Assembly (NCBI GenBank): GCA_024114885.1
Contig: CP099421.1
Span: 2,790,001 to 2,854,000, forward strand
Reading direction: 5' to 3'
Origin: Septoria linicola
Lineage: Eukaryota > Ascomycota > Dothideomycetes > Mycosphaerellales > Mycosphaerellaceae
DNA: 64,000 nucleotides
Of this stretch, positions 11,599 to 23,700 are shown piece after piece. How positions within the stretch are numbered: position 1 is the first letter of the stretch; the number at the start of each line of letters is the position of its first letter. The notes beneath the pieces were generated by a model. That model searched no databases. It was not told the DNA's origin and saw nothing but the letters and a program-made list of their open reading frames with translations. Position numbers and translations under genes: made by a program.

Positions 11599-12519
11599 AT
11601 GGCAGACACTGCGGCGCCCGTCTTCAAAAAGCGCGCAAAGAACAGCAATGTGCGCAAACGACCGGCGACTCCTCCGCCCGACAACTCCGACTCTGAGAGC
11701 GACTACACAGACGATGAGCAGGGCACTCGAATCAAGCGGCGCAAGACAGACGGAGTCAATCTCGCTGGTGCAGGACCCAAGCGGGAAGTCGTCACCAGCA
11801 AATACACCGCCTTCCAAGCCGATCGATCGACCAACATCTCCTCCAACAACGATGCGACAAAAGCTTCAAACTGGTACACTGATGCCGCGCTCGCCGCCAA
11901 AGACGGCAAGACGAAACCCGACACAGAGACTGTCGTCCCCGAAGCGACCGACGGCACATACCAAGGCACCGCCAAATACTCCACCTTCATCCAAAAGAAC
12001 CCCGAAAAGAAACAACTCGGCCCCCAAAAAGCTCCCACCAACGTCCGCACCATCACCGTAACCGACTTCGCCCCAGACGTCTGCAAAGACTACAAACAAA
12101 CCGGCTTCTGCGGCTTCGGCGACAGCTGCAAATTCCTGCACGCCCGCGAGGACTACAAACAAGGCTGGCAACTCGACAGAGAATGGGAGAAGGCCGGTAA
12201 AAAGGACAAGAAGCCTAACAACGATGACTCCACGGCAGACATGGACGACGAAGAAAAACTCCTCTCCTCCATCCCCTTTGCATGCATCATCTGCAAAAGC
12301 GACTACAAAAACCCCGTGGTGACGAAATGCGGGCATTACTTTTGTGAAAAGTGCGCTATGACGAGGTATATGAAGGACAAGAAAAAACAGTGTGCGAATT
12401 GTGGCGCGGATACGCAGGGGAGTTTTGGCGTGGCGAGGAAGTTGAAGGAGTTGTTGGAGAGGAAGAGGGTGAGGGAGGAGGAGAGGGCCGAGAGGGAGGC
12501 GCAGAAGGGGCAAGAATGA
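11599..12519 (+). CDS. CWC24: Pre-mRNA-splicing factor CWC24 (CCCH + RING)
   Basis: Homologue of yeast Cwc24 and human RNF113A, a nuclear spliceosome factor that acts around the first catalytic step and near the 5' splice site. Single exon, 306 aa. A disordered charged N terminus (to about 155) is followed by a CCCH zinc finger (VCKDYKQTGFCGFGDSCKFLH, split as C-x8-C-x5-C-x3-H, about 159-180) and then a RING finger starting at CIICKSDYK (about 229), with CGHYFCEKC and CANCG completing the zinc ligands. The CCCH-then-RING order and the segment EDYKQGWQLDREWE after the first finger are typical of this family. The C terminus is a charged helix. The coding strand turns sharply from C-rich to G-rich near 12310, inside the RING. 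Confidence 0.93.
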   Translation: MADTAAPVFKKRAKNSNVRKRPATPPPDNSDSESDYTDDEQGTRIKRRKTDGVNLAGAGPKREVVTSKYTAFQADRSTNISSNNDATKASNWYTDAALAAKDGKTKPDTETVVPEATDGTYQGTAKYSTFIQKNPEKKQLGPQKAPTNVRTITVTDFAPDVCKDYKQTGFCGFGDSCKFLHAREDYKQGWQLDREWEKAGKKDKKPNNDDSTADMDDEEKLLSSIPFACIICKSDYKNPVVTKCGHYFCEKCAMTRYMKDKKKQCANCGADTQGSFGVARKLKELLERKRVREEERAEREAQKGQE

Positions 12520-13007
12520 GGGGAGTGATGAGCGAGAGGTGGACATGACTTTATGAGGTACGTAGATGAACATGGTCCAGTTATGCTGAAGTGTAATAGA
12601 ACTCGTATGTCTTCGCCAACATCGTCTGCGTGTCACGCCATCGCACTTTCTGTCTGCATTTGCGTCGTGGACCATGCATGTTTGCCGTGCCGTGCCCTGC
12701 TATCAAGAAGTCTAGTAGATCTTCACAGCAGCAGTGTGACGCAATCAGGCAAGTGCGCAGTCAAGGCAAGTCGTACCAGATCTCTCTTATTGCTGTGTCA
12801 TCTCTGGTATTTCAAGCTTACCTTGCAAGCTACACGGTCTAAACTACACTCTAGCCATTTGTAAACACGCGCTTGACCTTTCCTGTAGTAATCTATAGTC
12901 ATCGATCCAACGCCTGAGTCTCACAACGCCGATTTCAATGCTCTCGATCTCTCTTCGGCCTTTCCATTTCAGATGATTTCTCAATAGCCTTCATCAGAAT
13001 GAGCTAA
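12520..13007. other. Convergent intergenic spacer, CWC24 / CTP synthase
   Basis: Two 3' ends meet here. No RNA gene, repeat or conserved frame seen. Confidence 0.5.
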
Positions 13008-14910
13008 TCACTTCTTCGAGCCATTGCCAAGGCTCGTCTCCTCAAGCATATCCAGAATTGGCGAGACACGACCTGAAGGGCTACCTCGTTTCGTAATCTG
13101 ATCCAGCATCTTCGCACTAGCAGCGATGAATCCCAAGTACGGCTTCGACGGGCTGAGCACGCGACTCAGGTACTCCGGGTGGAATTGCACACCAACAAAA
13201 TATGGGTGGTCCTTGAGCTCAATAATCTCCATACGTACGCCCGTCTCGTCCTTGCCAATGAACGTGAGTCCGTTCTGCTCCAGGCGCTCAATGTAGTCTG
13301 GGTTGACTTCATACCGATGACGATGTCTTTCGAGAATGCTTTCGTTCTTGAGGCCGTAGAGAGCGCGGAGTTTGCTCCATTCTGAGCCGGGTTGCCAGTA
13401 TGTGGGCTTGATGCCGAGACGCATCGTGGCGCCCATTTGGCCCGGGTTGTGCTCGGGCATGTCGATAATGACTCGGTCGGAGTCTTTGCCGTCGAATTCG
13501 TAGGATGTGGCTTGTGGTAATGTGACGCCGCAGACTGATCTGGCGAACTCGACGACGGCGATTTGCATGCCTAGACATACGCCAAAGTAGGGGATTTTGT
13601 TTTCTCGTGCCCAGGTCGCTGCTCCGATCATGCCTTCTGTTCCTCTGCTGCCGAAGCCACCAGGAATGAGGATACCGGATGCTGTGCACACATCGTGCCA
13701 TGCCTTGTGGAATGCTGCTGGATCGCTCTTGTTGGTTTGCTTTTCTAGATGTTCGGCGTCCACGTTCTTCACTCGTAACTTTTTCCGGCAGTACATTGCC
13801 GCGTGCTCTAGAGATTTGATGACAGAGCAGTATGCATCTGGCTGCTCGAGATATTTGCCCACCAAAACAATCTCTACCTCCTCGTGAACGTGCTCGAGAC
13901 CAAGGGTCAGAGTCCGCCAAGTGTCCCAGATTCGCTGTCCTTTCTCGAGCATTGCTGGCGCAAGCGTGAGTGCGTCCAATCGTAAGGTCTCGGTCATCAT
14001 TTGAACGAGATTCTGCTCGTGAAGCAAGATTGGGACTTGGTAAGTCGAGGGCATATCTCGAACAGCAAGGACGTTCTGGTTCTCCACTTGACAAAATCGA
14101 GCAATCTTGTCGATGGCGTTCGGGTCCAGTGGCTTTTCGCAACGGCAGGCAATCATGTCTGGGATCAGACCCGCTGATCGCACAGCCTTGATGGCCATTT
14201 GTGTTGGCTTCGTCTTCTGCTCGCCATGGATGACAGGCACATAAGACACATGGATCTGCATGAAGTTGTCGCGGCCCGCTTTTCTTCGAAGCTCGCACAA
14301 TGCCTCCACGAAAGCCATGCTCTCAATGTCACCCACGGTACCTCCAAGTTCAATGATACACACATCTGGCTCTTCCCCAGTACCGTCCACTGACACCTTT
14401 GCCACTCTTTCGACCCATTGCTCGATCTCTCCAGTGACATGAGGCACGACTTGGACGGTCTTGCCCAAGTACTCGCCGTTGCGCTCTTTGTCAATCACAT
14501 TCTTGTAGATCTTTCCAAGGGTAATATTGTTCTGTCGCGCGAGGGTGATGTTGAGGTATCGCTCGTAGTTTCCTAGATCGAGGTCGACCTCCCCACCGTC
14601 GTCCAGCACGTACACTTCGCCATGTTCGCGTGGATTCATGAGCCCTGCATCGACGTTGATGTATGGATCGATCTTGATGCTGGAGACCTTCAGACCCATA
14701 GTCTGAAGCAGCAGCGCTGCGGAAGAGGCTTCATAGCGTGAGCTGTGTGCAACAAATGCTCATTCGCTCGGATTTGTGTCATACCAATAATGCCTTTTCC
14801 CACGCCGCTGATGACACCTGCAGAAGTCAATACTCGACCATTTGCTGTGCTTAGCTGACATTTTTCGTGTGCTTACCTCCAGAAACAAGAACATACTTCA
14901 TTCCGCCCAT
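13008..14910 (-). CDS. URA7: CTP synthase, 3 exons
   Basis: Converts UTP to CTP with ATP and glutamine, the last step of de novo pyrimidine nucleotide synthesis, in the cytosol. Two tiny 5' exons (14877-14910 and 14785-14817, 34 and 33 nt) join a long third exon (13008-14728), giving 595 aa. Joining them restores MKYVLVSGGVISGVGKGI and the following SSAALLLQTMGLKVSS, the invariant N-terminal P-loop region, which supports all four splice sites. The synthetase domain includes DPYINVDAG and EHGEVYVLDDGGEVDLDLG. The C-terminal glutamine amidotransferase domain has the nucleophile elbow GVCLGMQ (Cys about 406) and the His-Glu pair in VQFHPEYLSR. The second ATG (14901) is the more family-like start; the first (14910) adds three residues. 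Confidence 0.96.
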
Positions 14911-15409
14911 TTTGATTAGTTTTACACCTTGGGGTGGCCTGCTCTTTCGTATTAAGCGGGAAGAAAGGAAGCAGAAGCAGTCTGCCACGAAAGATTTCCT
15001 TCACCAAAATGCAAAACGCGAGAAGGACGCGTCGAAATCGCGGGGTTTAGCGCGAGCTTGGCTCAAACCTTGCTTTGAAGTTCAATCACCACGAGAACTT
15101 ACTTGAACCTCACTTACATGGCACCCGATTGCAGTTCACTACAGGTGACCGAAAGCGGCATATATTTCAAAGAGCAGCGCGGAGCTCTCATTCTTAGGAT
15201 CGCTACAATGAGACATAAAGTAAGCGCCAAAGTGGACTCGGAGTCGATTGCGTGCCTCGCGAACCCATGAGCGGGCAGCGGGCAGCTGCAGCTGCATGAT
15301 GATCATTGCATCACGATGAATCCTGGCCATGATATATCAGACAGCTAGGTCTTGACCTCGCCTCTCACCTCCCACCCACTTCCCCAACTGATCAGGACGG
15401 GCACTCACG
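14911..15409. other. Divergent promoter region, CTP synthase / aldo-keto reductase
   Basis: Upstream DNA of two divergent genes. No RNA gene or repeat seen. Confidence 0.5.
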
Positions 15410-16498
15410 ATGAAGAGTACCATGCTTCTATTGCCATTGGCAGCTGCGGCTGTAGCTCTCGAGCAACAAATTCCTCTGAATCCATCTAGTGGTGCAGCTC
15501 AACCATTGACTCTCGATGCGATACCCTTGCTCGGCTTTGGCACATGGTAAGCATGAATGTCAGTTATCTCGAATGTGTAACGAAGCTCATTTCTCAGGAA
15601 CCTCAAAGAGGGCAACACAAGCGAGGCAGTGTCCTACGCAATTGAGGTCGGATATCGTCACATCGATGGCGCTGCCGCTTACGGCAACGAGGAAGAAGTC
15701 GGCAAAGGTATTGCAGCCGGACTGCAGAAGACTGGCCTAAAGCGTGAAGATCTCTGGATCACATCGAAGCTTTGGAACGACCATCACGCCCCAGAAGCTG
15801 TCCAGGAAGCTATCGATCTGTCCCTCAAGAAGCTCGGCCTGGACTACCTAGATCTCTACCATATGCATTGGCCAGTGGCCTCTGGCGCAGGTGGAGAGAA
15901 TCAGATCTACTACCTGAAGACATGGGAAGCCATGGTCAAGCAGTTCAAGGCTGGCAAGACACGCCACATTGGAGTCAGCAACTTCGGCCCTGACCAGCTG
16001 ACGGATCTGCTCAACAACACGTCCACCGCGCCACACGTTCATCAATTTGAGCTTCACCCATATCTTCAGCAGAAGGAGTGGGTCGAATACCACTCCAAGC
16101 TCGGCATTCACGTAACAGCTTACTCGCCGTTCGCTGGCACTAACCCTACATACACACCAGGCGATAAGCCAGTGCCTCTCTTGCAAAGCAAGGTACTGAA
16201 CAAAATCGCCAAGAAGCGTGGCTGCACAGCTGCACAAGTCGCTTTGCAGTGGGGCATGTCTCGAGGAACTTCCGTGATCCCGAAGAGCATCAAAAGGACC
16301 CACATTGAAAGCAACTTCCACGCTACACAGTGCGTGCTCAAGGCAAAAGACCTGCACAAGCTCGAGAAGCTCGGAGAGTACCACCACCGATACAGCAACC
16401 CCTCGAAGAAGTGGGACGTACCTTTGTACAAGGGGTTGGAGGATTATGATGGCAAGCACAAGGCCGCGAAGTGGTTCAAGCACAAGGAAGATTTGTAG
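15410..16498 (+). CDS. Aldo-keto reductase with signal peptide and KEDL tail
   Basis: NADPH-dependent aldo-keto reductase fold of 345 aa, from exons 15410-15546 and 15598-16498 (51-nt intron; the join restores GFGTWNLKEG). The catalytic tetrad is visible: Asp and Tyr in HIDGAAAYGNEEEVG, Lys in WITSKLWNDHH and His in YHMHWP. The cofactor-binding IPKS is near the C terminus. Unusually, exon 1 encodes a secretory signal (MKSTMLLLPLAAAAVALEQQ), whereas most family members are cytosolic. The protein ends in KEDL, close to the KDEL/HDEL ER-retrieval signal. Together these predict an enzyme resident in the ER lumen. The substrate cannot be deduced. If the KEDL tail is not recognised, it would instead be secreted or vacuolar. 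Confidence 0.88.
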
Positions 16499-16844
16499 AT
16501 ATGGGCCGTACGCTGTGGGCCCCTTGCATGTTCATCTATTGCTCATGGAGGTCGCTTTGCCCGCATTGAACTCTGCCCACTCGAGAATAGTACAATTTGC
16601 CACGCCAGAATTTGATGGCGGGAATTGGTGTGCATATTGCATAGCCCTGAATCAGACTCATGGTGCCGAGCGCTGCTCTATTTCATCGTGACATACGACT
16701 CTCATTGTTCAAAACGTCCATACTGTACACTCGTCATCTTTCTGTATGACCATGTCCTAGCCTATGCAGAGAGCAGCTCATTCCGCCCGACGCCTTTTGT
16801 TACCCATGATGCCGCGCCGATCCACATCCTCGAGTATATTCCTC
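16499..16844. other. Convergent intergenic spacer
   Basis: Two 3' ends meet between the reductase and bL12m. Nothing else recognised. Confidence 0.5.
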
Positions 16845-17461
16845 TTACTCCATCTTGACCACACCACCCAGCGCCTTCAGCGTCTCAATGATCTTCTCGG
16901 CCTCCTCCTTCGGCACGCCCTCCTTCATCATCTTCGGCGCGCTCTCCACGAATTTCTTTGAGTCCACCAAACTGAGACCGAGCATTGCCTTGATCTCCTT
17001 GATGACCTTTGGCTTGGCCGCCGGGTCGAATGATTCCAGCTTCAGGTTGAACAGCGTCTTCTCCTCCTTTGCGGGCGCTGCCTCCTCAGGCTCCTCTGCT
17101 GCTGCCGCTGGTGCTCCGCCTGCTGGTCCTGCGGCGGCAAATCCACCTACGGGCAGATCAGGGATGTTTAATCGCGACTAAGGCATGATGTGTTAGTCTC
17201 TGTACAGATGGATCTTAAGTTCCCCGTGATGCCCACCTTTAGCGTTGACACAAGATCTGCCGTCTCAAGAAGTGTGAGTTGGCTGATCTGGTCGACAATT
17301 GTGGCAATCTTCGCATTCGTGGGAGCTGCAGCAGCGGACTCCGTCGATTGCCATCTCCTTTGCTGTCTTCGTTGTGGAATTGTGGTCGCTGCGAATCGAG
17401 TCGTCGAAGTTCGTAGGCACTGGCGGCAGGTGCGCGCGGCGAAGGAAGGAGCGAGCGACAT
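16845..17461 (-). CDS. MNP1: Mitochondrial ribosomal protein bL12m, 2 exons
   Basis: Mitochondrial form of bacterial L7/L12, the stalk protein that recruits translation factors to the mitoribosome. Exons 17237-17461 and 16845-17177 give 185 aa. The 59-nt intron is phase 0, and without it the first frame stops soon after. The N terminus is a mitochondrial presequence (Arg/Ser/Thr-rich, no acidic residues until after RRWQS). The L12 N-terminal dimerisation helix (IVDQISQLTLLETADLVSTLK) is split from the flexible Ala/Pro/Gly hinge by the intron. The C-terminal domain carries the classic DPAAKPKVIKEIKAMLGLSL and KEEAEKIIETLKALGG. The gene starts 242 bp from midasin, head to head. Confidence 0.95.
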
Positions 17462-17703
17462 GTTTCCTCGATAATGGATGCGTTAAGGCGTTGGTCTAGC
17501 TCGTCGTGTGCTTCGACAACCTATCCAAATGTCGAGATGGATGTGGAAATGCGGAGGCTCGGGGGTGTTCACTCGGATCTTGCCGAGACCGACCGTCACC
17601 ACGAACTTTGGTCTCGAACTTTTTCTGTCTCGAGAACATCACTGGCGGATTTTGCCATCATTAACCAAAGATCGCTCCGCGCGTTTTCACGCGCCATAAT
17701 ATC
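17462..17703. promoter_or_regulatory. Shared 242-bp bidirectional promoter, bL12m / midasin
   Basis: The start codons of bL12m (-) and midasin (+) are only 242 bp apart, so both promoters and both leaders must fit here. Specific factor sites were not identified. Confidence 0.6.
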
Positions 17704-20700
17704 ATGGAGTGCGCGTGGGATGCACAGTTACTGCAGAGAAGCGCGGAGCTACCTGCAGAGCTGCTGCAAATAATTCAAGACGGAAGCAGCAACGAGAAAT
17801 ATCTGGAAGTTCTGGTTAGGACAGCTCACGACCCGCGCTACACTTATATCTTGCTGGCTCACTGCGAGAATATATTCGCTCACATCTGCGCATCTCTGCG
17901 TGAGTATGGCTCTCTGGCATCAACAATCGCCACTTTAGGTCGAATAATTCCACACGCGCCCTACCTGAGCTCACTGGCCACCGCATTGCTAGAAAGTGAG
18001 CGCTATCAACTCGGCCAAGGAGAGAACGACGGCGATGACCTTCTCTACTTACTCGGCTTGTTTCGCTTAATCAGATGCAATCCGCGAACATATGCTCAGC
18101 GCCTGCCGATCAGAGATCTCTGGCGTATACTCGAGACAGGTCGTCCGTCGTCAAAATATCTCGCAATTCGCATCCTCCAGATTCATCTGCAAGGCGCGGA
18201 TCATTGGTTCGAAACTACGCTACAACGGTACCTGGGTGAAGACCAGCCAGATGAGGCTCTCGAGGGGTCATGGGATGAGCAAACCATAGATTACCGGTTT
18301 CTATCACTTCGTGAAGAGAAACGCAACCACTCCGTTCAATGTTTGCGCGCCGAGATCATCCGTGCTGCACCAGCCGTTGCAAAAGTTCGCACTATCTCAG
18401 AAGCTTTATTCCATCCTTCCACCTCACTCGTCGGAGGTGTTCTGCTACCAAGCGCTGGGAGCACAACTCCAAAAGGCAACAGTCTGGTGGAGACTGAAAC
18501 TACTTCTTCGAACCTCAGGACTCTAGCTTCTGCGCTGAAGTCCTCCAATCCGCTTCTGTTGACTGGGCTTGCTGGCTCCGGTAAGACGTTGCTTATTCGT
18601 CATGCGGCACAGTCACTTGGTAAGTTGGACAAGATGGTCACACTCCATCTGAACGAGCAGAGTGATGCAAAGATCCTGCTTGGCGTCCATACCACCGGCG
18701 ATCAACCTCGTCCCTTCAGCTGGAAACCGGGTGTTTTGACGACTGCTGTGCAGGAGGGCCGATGGGTCGTCATCGAGGATCTAGACAAAGCCCCAAACGA
18801 GGTTCTGGGCACACTGCTTCCACTGATTGAGCACCAAGAGCTTTCCATACCGAGCCGCAAGGATACGATACATGCTGCAGAAGGATTCCGCATCCTCGCG
18901 ACTGTCCGCAGCACTGTCAATCATCGAGGCGAGGAGAGCAGGCCTTTGACGCACATGGTCGGAGCTCGTCACTGGCGCCAGGTTCCCATCGCAATGTCTT
19001 CTCCTCATGAACTTGCAACTGTCATTCGGAGTCTATACCCCAGTCTTGGAAGCCTGATTCCACGATTCATGGCCGTATATGAACGCCTCATCGCGACTAA
19101 GCAACAATCGGTGCTGATTGGGCAGAGCAAAACGGGAGTTGCTCGAGTGGTCGGTCCTCGTGACATGCTCAAATGGTGTGGTCGTGTTGCCGCGCTCCGT
19201 GCTGGGAAGTCCTCGTTTACAGATAAAGACATCAATGAAGCTTTTTGGAAGCTGTGGACAGCTTCCTTGGAGCTCTGCCTGACGACGATGTGCGGTCTGG
19301 ACTTGCTGCCGTCATTGCAGAAGAACTGCATATCGATCCACATAAGAGACAGCATTTGCTTCGTGATCGGGATCCTCAGTATAGCACCACCAAGAATCGA
19401 ATATCTGCAGGCCGCCACTCCATCTTACGCACGAAGCACACAAAGTTGGTACAGGGCTCTTTCTCGACCAATCCACACACGTGTCGTACACTTGAAAGTG
19501 TGCTCGCTGCCGTGGTCAACCAAGAGCCGCTATTGCTTGTTGGCGAAACGGGTGTTGGAAAGACGACAGCGGTCCAAAATCTTGCCATGCAGCTGGGCAA
19601 GAAGCTTGTGCCTTTCAATCTATCGCAGCAGACAGAAGCCGGCGATCTGCTGGGAGGTTTCAAGCCTGTGAATCCTCGCACATTAATGGTGCCTTTGAAA
19701 GACGAGTTTGACGATCTCTTTCGTGAGAGCTTTCCTTCGGCCAAGAACGAGAAGTTTGTTGCCTTGCTCAAAAAGACTGCTGACAAGAACAATTGGACTG
19801 GAGTGTGTAAGCTGTTCCGCACTGCTGTTGGCATGGTCAACCAAGAACGAGCTGCTACGCCCCCTAGGGAGGAAGGCGAGGCGCCGGCCAAAAAGCGCAA
19901 GACTGCGAGTCGGCGGACCATCGATTTCGCGAGATGGGATGCATTCTTCGCTAAAATGGAGGCAATTGAGCAAAGACTAGGCTCTGCTGAAAAGGCTGTT
20001 GCTTTCACGTTCATTGAGGGCAACATTGTTCAGGCTGTTCGCAACGGAGACTGGGTGCTCTTAGATGAGATCAACTTGGCTTCGTCGGACACTCTGGAGT
20101 CGATCGTGGACTTGCTGGACTCATCACCCTCGTTACTGTTGACAGAAGCAGGCAACATTGAAAGAATCGAGGCCCATTCGGACTTCCGTGTTTTCGCTGC
20201 GATGAACCCTGCTACAGATGTGGGCAAGAAAGACCTGCCGCCAGGCATTCGCTCTAGGTTCACTGAGCTCTATGTCGAAAGTCCCGACAAAGACGCAAAG
20301 TCGCTTGAGGGCATCATACGCTCGTGGCTCGGCGCTGCAGCCGTGTCCGATGTAAAGGTGGCAAGCAAGGTTCGCGAGCTGTATCAGAAAATCATTGCCA
20401 TGTCGCAGGACAACAAACTTGTCGATGGCGCTGGGCAGAAACCTCATTTCTCTTTGCGAACTCTCACACGTACATTGAGCTACGCAAAACATATCCAGCA
20501 GATGTGTAGCTTGCGACGAGCTCTGTACGAAGGCTTCCAGATGAGCTTCCTGACGTTCCTAGATGCCGAGTCGGCAGCTTTGATCCAGCCGTACATTGAG
20601 CATTATCTCTTCGGCGAAACGAAGATCAACGTCAAGGCCGAGCTGAAGCGTGCGTTGCGAAAGCCAGAAGATGGTCACATCTATGTTCAAGGACATCCTG

Positions 20701-23700
20701 GAAGCAAACACTGGATTCGCAAAGGTGCTGAGGAGCCGCAAGACCAGGAATCGTACATCATCACGAACTTCGTGGCCAGGAATCTGGAAAATCTCGTCCG
20801 AGCTGCTTCTACTCGCCAATTTCCAGTTCTGATTCAGGGACCGACATCTGCAGGCAAAACGAGCATGATCGAATACCTTGCGCAGCGTACTGGGCACAGA
20901 TTTACGCGTATTAACAACCACGAACACACCGATTTGCAAGAATATCTCGGAACATACGTGTCCGGCACGGATGGTCGTCTCCAATTTCAAGAGGGCGTGC
21001 TTGTTAAAGCACTCCGTGAGGGTCATTGGATCGTGCTGGACGAGTTGAACTTGGCGCCCACCGATGTACTCGAAGCTCTCAATCGCCTGCTCGACGATAA
21101 TCGTGAGCTGCTTGTGCCGGAGACCCAAGAGACGATACGGCCGCACCCGGAACTCATGCTTTTCGCAACACAGAACCCTGCAGGGCTGTATGGCGGTCGC
21201 AAGACGCTCTCGCGAGCCTTCCGCAATCGCTTCCTGGAGCTTCACTTTGACGATATACCTGTCAACGAACTTCAGGAAATCTTACAGCGGCGGACTCAGC
21301 AGCCTGCTTCTCGATGTGCGCGTATCGTCAATGTCTATCGCGAGCTTTCAGTCTTGCGACAAGAGAGCCGTCTGTTCGAGCAGAAGAGTTTCGCTACCTT
21401 GCGTGATCTGTTCCGGTGGGCCATGCGGCCAAATGATACCATTGAGCAATTAGCTGCGAATGGTTACATGTTATTGTGCGAGCGTGTGCGCAAAGCAGAC
21501 GAGCGAGAAGCGCTCAAAGGCATCATCGAAAAGGCCATGAGTGAGAAAGGTCCAAAAGTACTCATCGACGAGTCCGCGTTATACGCCGCAGAATGTCCGG
21601 AGATACAGCAGCACCTGCAGTATGCTTCGGATCAGCGTGTTGTGTGGACAAAGGCGATGCGACGACTGTATGTCCTGGTGTCACGAGCCATGGCCAACAA
21701 CGAGCCCGTCTTGCTTGTTGGTGAGACAGGCTGCGGCAAGACGACCGTCTGCCAAATGCTTGCTGATGCGCTGAAGACCACGCTACACACTGTGAACGCA
21801 CACCAGAATACTGAGACGGGTGACCTTATCGGCTCGCAACGTCCTGTTCGCAATCGTGGCGCGATAGAATCAACTCTACGAGAGAAGCTACGCAGTGCGG
21901 TATTGCTCCAAGAAGTGCCTGATCTCAACGTGCGATCGACGGATGATCTGCTTGACCTTTACGATCAAGCGATGAAGGCACTACCGAAGGAGCAACGAGC
22001 AGTAGCCCAGCAAGATCCGGCCCATTTTGAATTACAGACCTGCCGAACTCGATACAGAGCACTCTTCGAGTGGGTAGATGGCAGTCTCGTTCAGGCCATG
22101 CGTGCTGGCCAGCTTTTCTTGCTCGATGAGATCTCGCTGGCAGATGATTCTGTGCTTGAACGAATCAACAGCGTGCTTGAATCTTCCCGCACAATCCTGC
22201 TTGCGGAGAAAGGCAGCTTGGATTCATCGATCACTGCTGCCACCGGCTTCCAATTCTTCGCTACAATGAATCCTGGTGGCGACTATGGTAAACGCGAGCT
22301 CTCGCCCGCCCTGAGAAACAGGTTTACTGAGATCTGGGTGCCAGCTATGTCGGACATGGATGATGTTCTCCAGATCGTGCAATCGAAGCTTGGTGGCCCT
22401 GCACAGCCGTATGCTCAGCCGCTGATTGAGTTTGCCAGTTGGTTCAAGAGGCGCTTCGATACATCTGCTAGCTCTGCGGTGTCGATTCGGGACACGCTGG
22501 CTTGGACGCAATTCATCAATTCATACAAAGGCGGTGATGTGTTGACAGCAATAGTGCATGGTGCTGCCATGGTCTACATTGACACTCTAGGCGCAAATCC
22601 GGCAGGCTTGATGAGCATTTCATCAACGAGTCTTGTTGAGGAGCGCAACGCCTGTTTTGCCGAGCTTGGCCGCTTACTCAATGCTGATGCTCGTAGATTG
22701 TATGGCGATGTCTACGAGGTCCGTACCAGTCCAAGCAACTTCAGCATCGGTCCGTTCGCTATAGATCGTGTTGCAAGCACCGTGGCGACAGAGATATCGT
22801 TTACCTTCGATCCGCCGACCACTCGATCAAATGCAATGCGCATCATCAGGGCCTTGCAGTTGTCGAAACCAGTGTTGCTTGAGGGGTCTCCAGGCGTTGG
22901 CAAGACGGCGCTGGTGACTGCAATAGCAGCAGCTACAAACACGCCGTTGACCAGAATCAATCTTTCAGATCAGACCGATCTGATAGATTTGTTTGGATCT
23001 GATGCTCCAGTGGAGGACGGCTTCGGCTGGCGTGACGCCCCCTTCTTGCGAGCTATGAAGAACGGCGAGTGGGTTCTGCTCGATGAGATGAACCTCGCAT
23101 CGCAATCCGTGCTCGAAGGGCTGAATGCTTGTCTCGACCATAGAGGCGAGGTCTTCGTGCCTGAGCTCGGCTTGTCCTTCGCACGACACCCTCAATTCCG
23201 ACTCTTTGCCGCTCAAAACCCGCATCACCAAGGAGGAGGTCGCAAAGGCCTGCCTGCTTCTTTCGTCAATCGATTCACTGTCGTGTACGCCGACACTTTC
23301 AAGGCGGACGATCTTCAGATGATCTGCGAGCGCTCATTTCCCACGCTTGACGGAGTGTACATCCAGCGTGCAGTCTCCTTTGTTACGGCACTCAATACAG
23401 AGGTCGCGGACCGCAGGAGCTTTGGATCTAGTGGTGGGCCGTGGGAGTTCAATTTGCGCGACATTACACGTTGGCTTGCTCTCGCTTCTGCTGGTGATGG
23501 TCTGTTACGTGCGGGTACGCCGCGAGACTTTGTCACCATGCTCTTCACTCAACGATTCAGGACGGCCTTTGATCGCGCATGCGTGAACAAGCTTTTTGCT
23601 TCGATCTTTGGCGAGGCGCAGTATACCTCGGACCTCTTCTGCACCCTTTCGACACGTACGCTTCAAATCGGATTGGCGCTCCTGCCTCGAGACGCCCTGT

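Noticed and set aside
11866..12675. 269-codon - strand frame opposite CWC24
   Set aside because: Shadow of the C-rich CWC24 coding strand; Val/Phe/Gly/Leu-rich with no motif, while the + strand carries clear CCCH and RING fingers.
13309..14298. 329-codon - strand frame inside CTP synthase
   Set aside because: Same strand but other frame; Arg/Ser/His-rich composition, and the real frame is an unmistakable CTP synthase.
19236..19250. Programmed -1 ribosomal frameshift in midasin
   Set aside because: The site has a T run but no X-XXY-YYZ heptamer in the zero frame and no obvious following stem; a missing T is simpler. Kept as a finding only as a frame break.
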